Assembly (NCBI GenBank): GCA_013815685.1
Contig: JACDFR010000003.1
Span: 1-64,000 of the forward strand
Origin: Ramlibacter sp.
GTDB taxonomy: Bacteria > Pseudomonadota > Gammaproteobacteria > Burkholderiales > Burkholderiaceae_C
DNA length: 64,000 bases
Direction of reading: 5' to 3'
Below, in pieces: positions 57,657 through 64,000 of this stretch. Below the pieces are notes generated by a model that was not told the origin of the DNA, ran no database searches, and saw only the letters and a program-made list of their open reading frames with translations. The position numbers and the translations under genes were made by a program. Within the stretch, counting starts at the first letter, position 1; every line of letters begins with the position of its first letter.

Positions 57657-59762
57657 TCAGGGGGTGAAGGTCTTGCCCTCGGCTGCCAGCCGGGCCAGCA
57701 GCGGGGCCGGCTCCCAGAACCCGGCGTCGTCGCGCGGGTTGCGCTGGAACCGCTTCATCGCCTGGACCACGTTGAACAGGCCGAGCTGGTCGGCGTAGTG
57801 CATGGGCCCGCCGCGATAAGTGGGAAAGCCATAACCCGTGAGGTAGACCATGTCGATGTCGCCGGCCCGGGACGCGATGCCCTCTTCCAGGATATGCGCC
57901 GCTTCGTTCACCAGCGAGAAGACCAGGCGCTGCACGATCTCGTCGTCCGCAATCTTGCGCGGTGCGATGCCCTGTTCCTTGCGATGGTCCTCGACCATCT
58001 TGTTCACGAGATCGGACGGGATGGCGTCGCGCTTGCCCGCCTGGTAGTCGTACCAGCCCGCGCCCGTTTTCTGCCCGAAGCGCCCCAGCTCGCACAACTT
58101 GTCGGCAGTGCGGCTGTGCATCAGGTCGGGCCGCTCTTGCGCGCGGCGCTTGCGGATGGCCCAGCCGATGTCGTTGCCCGCCAGGTCGCCCATGCGGAAC
58201 GGTCCCATCGCGAAGCCGAATTTCTCGATCGCCTTGTCCACCTGCTGCGGGGTGGCACCTTCGTCGAGCAGGAAGCCCGCCTGGCGGCTGTATTGCTCGA
58301 TCATGCGATTGCCGATGAAGCCGTCGCACACGCCCGACACGACGGCGGTCTTCCTGATCTTTTTGGCCACGGCCATGACGGTGGCCATCACGTCCTTGCC
58401 GGTGCCGGCGCCACGCACCACCTCGAGCAGCTTCATCACGTTCGCCGGGCTGAAGAAATGCAGGCCCACCACGTCCTGCGGGCGCTTGGTGAAGGAGGCA
58501 ATCCTGTTCACGTCGAGCGTCGAGGTATTGGAGGCCAGGATCGCGCCGGGTTTCATCACCTCATCGAGCTTTTCGAACACCTTCTGCTTGACGCCCATTT
58601 CCTCGAACACGGCTTCGATCACCAGGTCGGCATCTTTCATGTCGTTGTAGTCGAGCGTGGTGGACAGCAGGCTCATGCGCTGCTCGTACTTGTCCGCCTT
58701 GAGCTTGCCCTTCTTGACCTGCGACTCGTAGTTCTTGCGGATGGTGGCGATGCCGCGGTCCAGCGCTTCCTGTTTCATCTCCAGGATCTTCACGGGAATG
58801 CCGGCGTTGAGGAAATTCATGGCGATGCCACCGCCCATGGTGCCGGCGCCGATCACGGCCATGGACTTGATCTCGCGCTGGGGCGTGTCTTCCGGAATAT
58901 CGGGGATCTTGGACGTCGCGCGCTCGGCCATGAAGATATGGCGCAGGGCCCGGCTCTCGGGCGTGAACATCAGGTTGGTGAATATCTCCCGTTCGAAAGC
59001 CATGCCGTCGTCGAATTTCTTGCGGGTGGTCGAGGCCTCGACGGCGTCCACGCACTTGGCGGGGGCGGGAATGTTCTTCGCCATGCCTTTGACCATGTTG
59101 CGCGCGAACTGGAAATACGCCTCGCCCAGCGGGTGCTTCGATGGCAGGCTGCGAACCAGCGGCAGCGGACGCGCATCCGCGACGGAGCGCGCGTAGGCCA
59201 GCGCTTCTTCAGCCAGCGATTCGGGCGACGCAGCCATCTTGTCGAAAAGCTTCTGGCCGGGCTGCTGGGCCAGCAATTCGCTCTTGACCGGCTCGCCGCT
59301 GACGATCATGTTCAGAGCGGTCTCGACGCCCAACACCCGCGGCAGCCGCTGCGTGCCGCCGGCGCCGGGAATCAGGCCCAGCTTGACCTCGGGCAGCGCC
59401 ACTTGCGTGCCCGGTGCGGCGATGCGGTAGTGGCAGCCCAGTGCAAGTTCGAGCCCACCGCCCATGGCCACGGAATGCATGGCCGCGACAACGGGCTTGC
59501 TGGAGTTTTCGATGGCAAGGATGACCGACAGCAGGTTCGGCTCGGCGACCGCTTTGGGCGAGCCGAATTCCTTGATGTCCGCGCCACCGGAAAAGGCCTT
59601 GCCCGCGCCGGTGATGACGATGGATTTGACTGAGGTGTCGGCGCTGGCCTTGTCCAGGCCGGCGGCGAGCGCCACGCGCGTCGCATAGCCCAGCCCATTC
59701 ACCGGCGGGTTGTTCAACGTAATCACTGCCACGTCGCCGTGAACCTTGTAGTCAGCGGTCAT
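57657..59762 (-). CDS. FadB-like enoyl-CoA hydratase/3-hydroxyacyl-CoA dehydrogenase
   Basis: This 701-residue protein has an N-terminal crotonase domain (GAGKAFSGGADIKEF, HSVAMGGGLELALGC) and a C-terminal 3-hydroxyacyl-CoA dehydrogenase (VIGAGTMGGGIAMNFLNAG, GLHFFSPANVMKLLEVV, GDIDMVYLTGYGFPTYRGGP). It performs two steps of beta-oxidation. The ATG at 59762 has AGGAC upstream. A TetR-type palindrome lies 25 bp before it. Confidence 0.93.
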   Translation of the reverse strand: MTADYKVHGDVAVITLNNPPVNGLGYATRVALAAGLDKASADTSVKSIVITGAGKAFSGGADIKEFGSPKAVAEPNLLSVILAIENSSKPVVAAMHSVAMGGGLELALGCHYRIAAPGTQVALPEVKLGLIPGAGGTQRLPRVLGVETALNMIVSGEPVKSELLAQQPGQKLFDKMAASPESLAEEALAYARSVADARPLPLVRSLPSKHPLGEAYFQFARNMVKGMAKNIPAPAKCVDAVEASTTRKKFDDGMAFEREIFTNLMFTPESRALRHIFMAERATSKIPDIPEDTPQREIKSMAVIGAGTMGGGIAMNFLNAGIPVKILEMKQEALDRGIATIRKNYESQVKKGKLKADKYEQRMSLLSTTLDYNDMKDADLVIEAVFEEMGVKQKVFEKLDEVMKPGAILASNTSTLDVNRIASFTKRPQDVVGLHFFSPANVMKLLEVVRGAGTGKDVMATVMAVAKKIRKTAVVSGVCDGFIGNRMIEQYSRQAGFLLDEGATPQQVDKAIEKFGFAMGPFRMGDLAGNDIGWAIRKRRAQERPDLMHSRTADKLCELGRFGQKTGAGWYDYQAGKRDAIPSDLVNKMVEDHRKEQGIAPRKIADDEIVQRLVFSLVNEAAHILEEGIASRAGDIDMVYLTGYGFPTYRGGPMHYADQLGLFNVVQAMKRFQRNPRDDAGFWEPAPLLARLAAEGKTFTP

Positions 59763-59786
59763 GCTGTTGTCCTCGAAAGATAAAAA

Positions 59787-59798
59787 GAACGGTCGTTC
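59787..59798. promoter_or_regulatory. Palindromic operator upstream of the beta-oxidation operon
   Basis: GAACGGTCGTTC has perfect five-base arms and lies between the FadB-like start codon and the end of the liv operon. TetR-family repressors of fatty-acid degradation in proteobacteria use very similar GAACG/CGTTC sites. No TetR gene is in the window, so the regulator must be elsewhere. Confidence 0.6.
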
Positions 59799-59878
59799 GT
59801 TTTGGATTGTAGGGAGTCTATGTTGCTGTGCAACGGCGAATGTCGCGACTGGGACAAACGGCTTCGCCAAGGTGAGAA

Positions 59879-59897
59879 CGCGGCCGTAAAGGCCGCG
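59879..59897 (-). terminator. Stem-loop downstream of livF
   Basis: CGCGGCC and GGCCGCG form a perfect seven-pair stem around GTAAA, 11 bp beyond the livF stop. There is no strong U tract, so it may be a weak or rho-assisted terminator separating the liv operon from the beta-oxidation operon. Confidence 0.42.
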
Positions 59898-59907
59898 CCC
59901 TTGTGGT

Positions 59908-60603
59908 TTACACCTCCAGCCATTCCTTGCGAATATAGGCGTCTGCGCGCAGGCTGTCAGGTGTGCCTTGAAACACGATGCTGCCGTGGCCCATGACTAG
60001 CACGCGGTCCGAGATCGCCATCGCGATGGCCAGCTTCTGCTCGATCAGCAGGACCGAGACACCGCGTTCCTTGATCTTTTGCAAGTACTGCCCCACCAGC
60101 TCGACGATCTTGGGGGCGAGCCCCTCGGTCGGCTCGTCAATGATGATGAGCTGGGGATCGCCCATCAGTGTTCGGCACAAGGTCAGCATCTGCTGCTCGC
60201 CGCCGGAGAGCACGCCCGCTTCGGTGTGCTGGCGCTCCTTCAGCCGCGGGAACATGGTGTACATGTCGTCGAAGGACCAGCGCCCGGCCTGGCGCGCGCT
60301 CTTCTGGCCCAGCATGAGGTTCTGGTGCACCGTCAGCTTGGGGAAGATGTCCCGGTTCTCGGGCACATAACCCAGCCCCAGGTGAGCGATTTCGTAGGGC
60401 TTCATGCCCAGCGCCTGCCGGCCTTTCCAGTCGACGGTACCGGTGCAATGCACCATGCCCATGATGGCCTTGGCCGTGGTCGAGCGCCCGGACCCGTTGC
60501 GCCCCAGCAGGCCGACGATCTCGCCCTCGCCCACTTCGAACTGGACTCCGTGGAGCACGTGGCTCTTGCCATAGAAGGCGTGCAGGTCATCGATTTTCAG
60601 CAT
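59908..60603 (-). CDS. livF: Branched-chain amino acid-type ABC transporter ATPase (LivF type)
   Basis: This 231-residue ATPase has LSGGEQQMLTLCRTLM as signature, Walker B LIIIDEPTEGL and a switch histidine region. Its Walker A reads GRNGSGRSTT, with arginine in place of the normally conserved lysine. It is the last gene of a five-gene LIV-type importer. Substrate could be branched-chain amino acids, amides or acids. Confidence 0.9.
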   Translation of the reverse strand: MLKIDDLHAFYGKSHVLHGVQFEVGEGEIVGLLGRNGSGRSTTAKAIMGMVHCTGTVDWKGRQALGMKPYEIAHLGLGYVPENRDIFPKLTVHQNLMLGQKSARQAGRWSFDDMYTMFPRLKERQHTEAGVLSGGEQQMLTLCRTLMGDPQLIIIDEPTEGLAPKIVELVGQYLQKIKERGVSVLLIEQKLAIAMAISDRVLVMGHGSIVFQGTPDSLRADAYIRKEWLEV

Positions 60604-60615
60604 CTGCGCGGCCCT

Positions 60616-61395
60616 TCAATGTGCGACCTGGGCATCGGCCACATGGGAGCCCAGATAGGCTTCCTGCACGCGCTGGTTGGCGCGCACGGCCTGCGGACTG
60701 TCGAAAGCGATGACTTCGCCGTACACCACCACGGCGATCTTGTCGGCCAGGCCGAACACCACGCCCATGTCGTGCTCCACGGTCAGGAGTGTCTTGCCCA
60801 CGGTCACCTCCTTGATCAGTTCGATGAAACGCCGGGTCTCGCCCTTGCTCATGCCGGCGGTAGGCTCGTCCAGCAGGATCACATTGGCGCCGCCGGCGAT
60901 CGTGATGCCGATCTCCAGCGCGCGCTGCTCCGCATAGGTGAGATTGGCAGCCAGCACATCGCGTTTGCGATGCAGCTTGATCATGTCGATCAGCTGCTCG
61001 GCACGCTCGTTGGCATCGTCGAGATCGGCCAGGAACTTCAGGAACGTGTACTTGTAGCCCAGACTCCACAGGACGCCGCAGCGCAGGTTCTCGAAAACGC
61101 TGAGCTTGGGAAAGATGTTCGTGATCTGGAAGCTGCGCGACAGGCCCAGGCGGTTGATCTCGAACGGCCGTTTGCCGTCGATACGGTGGCCGTTGAGCAG
61201 CACCTCGCCGCTTGTGGGCGCGAACCGTCCGCTGATGAGATTGAACAACGTGGACTTGCCGGCACCGTTGGGCCCGATCACGGCGATGCGCTCGCCCTGT
61301 CGAACCGCCAGGGATGCGCCGCGGATGATCTCGGTCTTGCCGAAGCTCTTGCGCAGGTCTTTCAACTCCAGCGCGTACGTCGCGGGCTGGCTCAT
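60616..61395 (-). CDS. livG: Branched-chain amino acid-type ABC transporter ATPase (LivG type)
   Basis: This 259-residue ATPase has a normal Walker A (GPNGAGKSTLF), signature LTYAEQRALEI and Walker B VILLDEPTAGM, and ends with the usual LivG tail (VQEAYLGSH). The ATG at 61395 overlaps livM by four bases. A far longer in-frame opening runs antisense-like through livM and is rejected. Confidence 0.92.
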   Translation of the reverse strand: MSQPATYALELKDLRKSFGKTEIIRGASLAVRQGERIAVIGPNGAGKSTLFNLISGRFAPTSGEVLLNGHRIDGKRPFEINRLGLSRSFQITNIFPKLSVFENLRCGVLWSLGYKYTFLKFLADLDDANERAEQLIDMIKLHRKRDVLAANLTYAEQRALEIGITIAGGANVILLDEPTAGMSKGETRRFIELIKEVTVGKTLLTVEHDMGVVFGLADKIAVVVYGEVIAFDSPQAVRANQRVQEAYLGSHVADAQVAH

Positions 61396-62708
61396 TCGTG
61401 CTCCCTCCGCTTCATTTCCTTTTCGATGTATTCCTGGATCGAGCTCCACTGGCGTACAAAACGGCGGCGCGCCAACTCGAACAATGCAAGCCCGGCCAGC
61501 ATGACAAGGGAACAGGCGACCCAACTGGCCGAACCTTGGGCGTTGAGCGTGAAGCCCACGAACCGCAGTTCCGGGCCCAGCGCGGCATTGAGTTTCAGGT
61601 GATACATCATCTCGATCATTCCGGCCGCCCCGAGCAGCACGACCAGGGCCGTGACCGCCAGCGCGGCATAGCTTGCCCACAGCTCCTTCAGCCGCCCGAA
61701 GGCGGCCACACGCAGGTTCATCATGATCAGGCTGGCGATGCCGCCGGGCGCATACATCACCATGAACAGGAACACCAGGCCCAGGTAGAGCAGCCAGGCC
61801 TTGGTAAGCTCGGACAGCAACACGAAGGCCAGCACCATCAGGACGGCACCGATGATCGGCCCGAAGAAAAAGGTCGCTCCGCCCAGGAACGTGAACAGCA
61901 GGTAGGCGCCTGAACGGGGACCGCTGACGACTTCGGAGGTGACGATCTCGAAATTCAGCGCCGCCAGGCCGCCCGAAATCCCCGCGAAGAAGGCGGCGAT
62001 GATGAAAGCGATGTAGCGCACCTTCTGTGTGTCGTACCCGACGAACTCGACCCGTTCGGGATTGTCGCGCACGGCGTTGAGCATGCGGCCCAGCGGCGTG
62101 CGGGTGAAGGCGAACATCAAGGCGGTGCACACGAAGGTATAGACGGCAATCAGGTAATACAGCTGGATCTGCGGCCCGAACGTGATGCCCAGCGGCTTGG
62201 GCCCCACGACGCGGTTGCCCGAGACGCCGCCCTCCCCGCCGAAGAACTCGGGGAACATCAATGCCATGGCCCAGACCAGCTCGCCGATGCCCAGCGTGAT
62301 CATTGCGAAAGGCGTGGCTGCCTTCTTGGTCGTCACCCAGCCCAAGAACACCGCGAAGGCGGCGCCCGCCAACCCGCCGACGATGGGGATCAGGCTGACC
62401 GGCAGCAGCAGCCCTTTGCCAACGAGGTTCAGCGTGTGAATGGCGAGGAATGAACCGAGGCCCGAATACACGGCGTGGCCGAAGCTGAGCATGCCGCCCT
62501 GTCCCAACAGCATGTTGTAGGAAAGGCAGACGATGATGGCGATGCCCATCTGGCTGAGCATGGTCTGCGACAGGCTGCTGGTGAAGACCAGCGGCGCGGC
62601 CAGCAGGACGAGCGCAAAAAGACCCCAGACGGTCCATCGGCCAATGTTGAAACGCTTCGATGCGGCAGCGGCGGGCACGATCCGATCGGTTATGGCGCTC
62701 ATGTTCAT
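61392..62708 (-). CDS. livM: LIV-type ABC transporter permease (LivM type)
   Basis: This 438-residue protein has about ten hydrophobic segments and LivM patterns such as YNMLLGQGGMLSFGHAVYSG and RTPLGRMLNAVRDNPERVEF. It has a C-terminal extension with a further membrane segment. It overlaps livH by four bases. Confidence 0.92.
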   Translation of the reverse strand: MNMSAITDRIVPAAAASKRFNIGRWTVWGLFALVLLAAPLVFTSSLSQTMLSQMGIAIIVCLSYNMLLGQGGMLSFGHAVYSGLGSFLAIHTLNLVGKGLLLPVSLIPIVGGLAGAAFAVFLGWVTTKKAATPFAMITLGIGELVWAMALMFPEFFGGEGGVSGNRVVGPKPLGITFGPQIQLYYLIAVYTFVCTALMFAFTRTPLGRMLNAVRDNPERVEFVGYDTQKVRYIAFIIAAFFAGISGGLAALNFEIVTSEVVSGPRSGAYLLFTFLGGATFFFGPIIGAVLMVLAFVLLSELTKAWLLYLGLVFLFMVMYAPGGIASLIMMNLRVAAFGRLKELWASYAALAVTALVVLLGAAGMIEMMYHLKLNAALGPELRFVGFTLNAQGSASWVACSLVMLAGLALFELARRRFVRQWSSIQEYIEKEMKRREHE

Positions 62709-63652
62709 CCCTCCCTCGTGCCCAGAAGTCCCTTGGGCCTGAAAATCAGGATCAGCACAAGGAAAAGATAAGGCAGGATGGGCGCGATCTGGCTGATCTT
62801 GAGCTTCCAGACGGCGAAGCCGAAGGTCTTCTCGGTGATGTCGAGGCCCACCGACGAGGCCGCGCCCATCAACGAACTGTCGACACCCACGGCGAAGGTC
62901 TGGATGACACCGATCAGGATGGAAGCGACGAAGGCGCCCGACAGCGAGCCCATGCCGCCCACCACCACCACGACGAAGATCACCGATCCCACCGTGGCAG
63001 CCATGCCCGGTTCCGTGACAAAGGCATTGCCGCCGATCACGCCGGCAAGCCCGGCGAGCGCCGCGCCGCCGCCGAATACCAGCATGAACACACGGGGCAC
63101 GTTGTGGCCCAGCGCCTCCACGGTTTCAGGGTGGGTCAGGGCGGCCTGGATCACCAGCCCCATGCGGGTGCGGGTGAGCAGCAGCCAGATGGCGATCAGC
63201 ATCAGCACCGCCACCAGCATCATGAAGCCTCGGTAGGCCGGAAACTGCGTGCCGTACAGCGTGAAGAGGGGGCCGTCCAGTCCGGCCGGGACGCGGTAAT
63301 TGACCGAACTCGTGCCCCAGATCAGCTGCACGACCTCCAGGATGATGAAGGACAAGCCGAACGTGATGAGCAGCTCGGGCACATGCCCGAACTTGTGGAC
63401 GCGGCGCAAGCAGTACTTCTCGAAGCCCGCGCCGATCAGCGCGACCAGCGCCGGCGCGACGAACAGCGCCGGCCAGTAGCCCACCACAGACGTGGTCATG
63501 TAGGCGAAGTACGCCCCCAGCATGTAGAAACTGGCGTGGGCGAAATTGAGGACACCCATCATGCTGAATATCAGCGTGAGGCCGGAGCTCAGCATGAAAA
63601 GGAGCAAGCCGTAGCTGATCCCATTCAGGAGCGAGATGGTAAAAAATTCCAT
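62705..63652 (-). CDS. livH: LIV-type ABC transporter permease (LivH type)
   Basis: This 315-residue protein has about eight hydrophobic segments, with LNGISYGLLLFMLSSGLTLI at the start and LNFAHASFYMLGAYFAY, typical of LivH. With LivM it forms the membrane channel. The gap to the binding-protein gene holds a stem-loop. Confidence 0.93.
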   Translation of the reverse strand: MEFFTISLLNGISYGLLLFMLSSGLTLIFSMMGVLNFAHASFYMLGAYFAYMTTSVVGYWPALFVAPALVALIGAGFEKYCLRRVHKFGHVPELLITFGLSFIILEVVQLIWGTSSVNYRVPAGLDGPLFTLYGTQFPAYRGFMMLVAVLMLIAIWLLLTRTRMGLVIQAALTHPETVEALGHNVPRVFMLVFGGGAALAGLAGVIGGNAFVTEPGMAATVGSVIFVVVVVGGMGSLSGAFVASILIGVIQTFAVGVDSSLMGAASSVGLDITEKTFGFAVWKLKISQIAPILPYLFLVLILIFRPKGLLGTREG

Positions 63653-63688
63653 GACCTGCCCGTATGCGTCGGGAAACGCGGAAATGAA

Positions 63689-63721
63689 AACGCCGGGTTG
63701 GCTTGACGCGTACCCGGCGTT
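63689..63721 (-). terminator. Stem-loop between binding-protein gene and livH (attenuator-like)
   Basis: AACGCCGGGT and ACCCGGCGTT are fully complementary over 10 bp with a 13-base loop. On the minus strand the hairpin is followed by TTTCATTTC. It lies between the solute-binding protein gene and the permease genes, where partial terminators or RNA-stabilising hairpins commonly raise binding-protein levels above those of the permeases. Confidence 0.55.
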
Positions 63722-63737
63722 GATCGAAAGCCCTCGC

Positions 63738-64000
63738 TCAGGAAGCGTTGGCGGGGCGCTTCATCTGGCAACTGGTGGGCGTGCTGGAGACATACGCATC
63801 CATCTGCTTGACAGGAGCAAAGGTGTAGCCGGTGTTTTCGAAGTTGTACGGATACTTCGTGTCCACCTTTTGCCACTTGCTGATGTACATGCTCTGCTGG
63901 AGCTGGTGATCGGATGCGCGCATAGTCACATCGCCGGTGAAGCTCTTTACCTGCAGGTTCTCCATGGCCTTGGCGACTGCCACGGGGTTGGTGGACTTGG
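63738..64000 (-). CDS. LIV-type ABC transporter substrate-binding protein, C-terminal part
   Basis: The frame runs off the right edge, so only about the last 87 residues are visible: NPVAVAKAMENLQVKSFTGD, RASDHQLQQSMYISKW and YTFAPVKQMDAYVSSTPTSC. This matches the end of periplasmic-binding proteins of the Leu/Ile/Val type. As first gene of the operon it would deliver the substrate to LivH and LivM. Confidence 0.85.
   Translation of the reverse strand, partial: KSTNPVAVAKAMENLQVKSFTGDVTMRASDHQLQQSMYISKWQKVDTKYPYNFENTGYTFAPVKQMDAYVSSTPTSCQMKRPANAS

Overview
The window is GC-rich, compact bacterial DNA that reads like a betaproteobacterium of the order Burkholderiales, most likely family Comamonadaceae. 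This is inferred from the housekeeping neighbourhood tatD-pilZ-holB-tmk-mltG/ygfZ, the tex locus, the liv-type ABC operon beside fatty-acid oxidation genes, and a GC-rich intergenic repeat containing CCTTGGGGCGGCCC. No rRNA or tRNA gene was recognised.

Layout. 1-5.1 kb: an SDR enzyme (cut by the window edge) overlapping a GH15 glycoside hydrolase, two small membrane proteins and an isochorismatase-like hydrolase, then a HAD-type remnant. 5.3-10.1 kb: a minus-strand operon that looks imported. It encodes a DltD-like SGNH protein, an MBOAT acyltransferase, a class II aminoacyl-tRNA-synthetase-like amino acid:[carrier protein] ligase, a carrier protein and a phosphopantetheinyl transferase. Together these resemble a D-alanylation (Dlt) pathway in which the usual DltA adenylation enzyme is replaced. 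10.6-11.2 kb: an IS5-family remnant. 11.2-16.8 kb: a chromate-resistance cluster with a superoxide dismutase-rhodanese fusion, a ChrB-domain protein, chrA, chrB and a divergent MFS transporter. 16.9-25.4 kb: an ankyrin protein, tatD, pilZ, holB, tmk, mltG, ygfZ, an O-antigen-ligase-like protein and a thioesterase-GNAT fusion. 25.5-27.6 kb: an exported hydratase-like protein divergent from an iron-type alcohol dehydrogenase.

27.6-41.9 kb is a complete type I-E CRISPR-Cas locus: a WYL regulator overlapping cas3; cas8e, cse2 (frameshifted), cas7e, cas5e, cas6e; a UPF0175/PIN pair; cas1, cas2, a leader and an array of 46 repeats. The approximately 300 bp between cas3 and cas8e holds the most striking feature. 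On the minus strand there is a degenerate one-spacer mini-array (pseudo-repeat, 32-33 nt pseudo-spacer, pseudo-repeat) followed by a terminator hairpin. Its pseudo-spacer matches, behind an AAG PAM and with a seed-type pattern, a site abutting the -35 box of the predicted cas8e promoter. This fits a crRNA-like regulator (CreR/CreA type) with which Cascade would repress its own operon.

41.9-64 kb: tex next to a truncated patatin-like start at the distal end of the array, envelope and thioredoxin-like proteins, ogt, a GST, an AidB-type acyl-CoA dehydrogenase, a desaturase, an oxidoreductase, a thioesterase, an 84-bp tandem repeat, an SDR, another acyl-CoA dehydrogenase, a thiolase, an M20 peptidase, a FadB-like enzyme behind a TetR-type palindrome, and a LIV-type ABC transporter running off the right edge.
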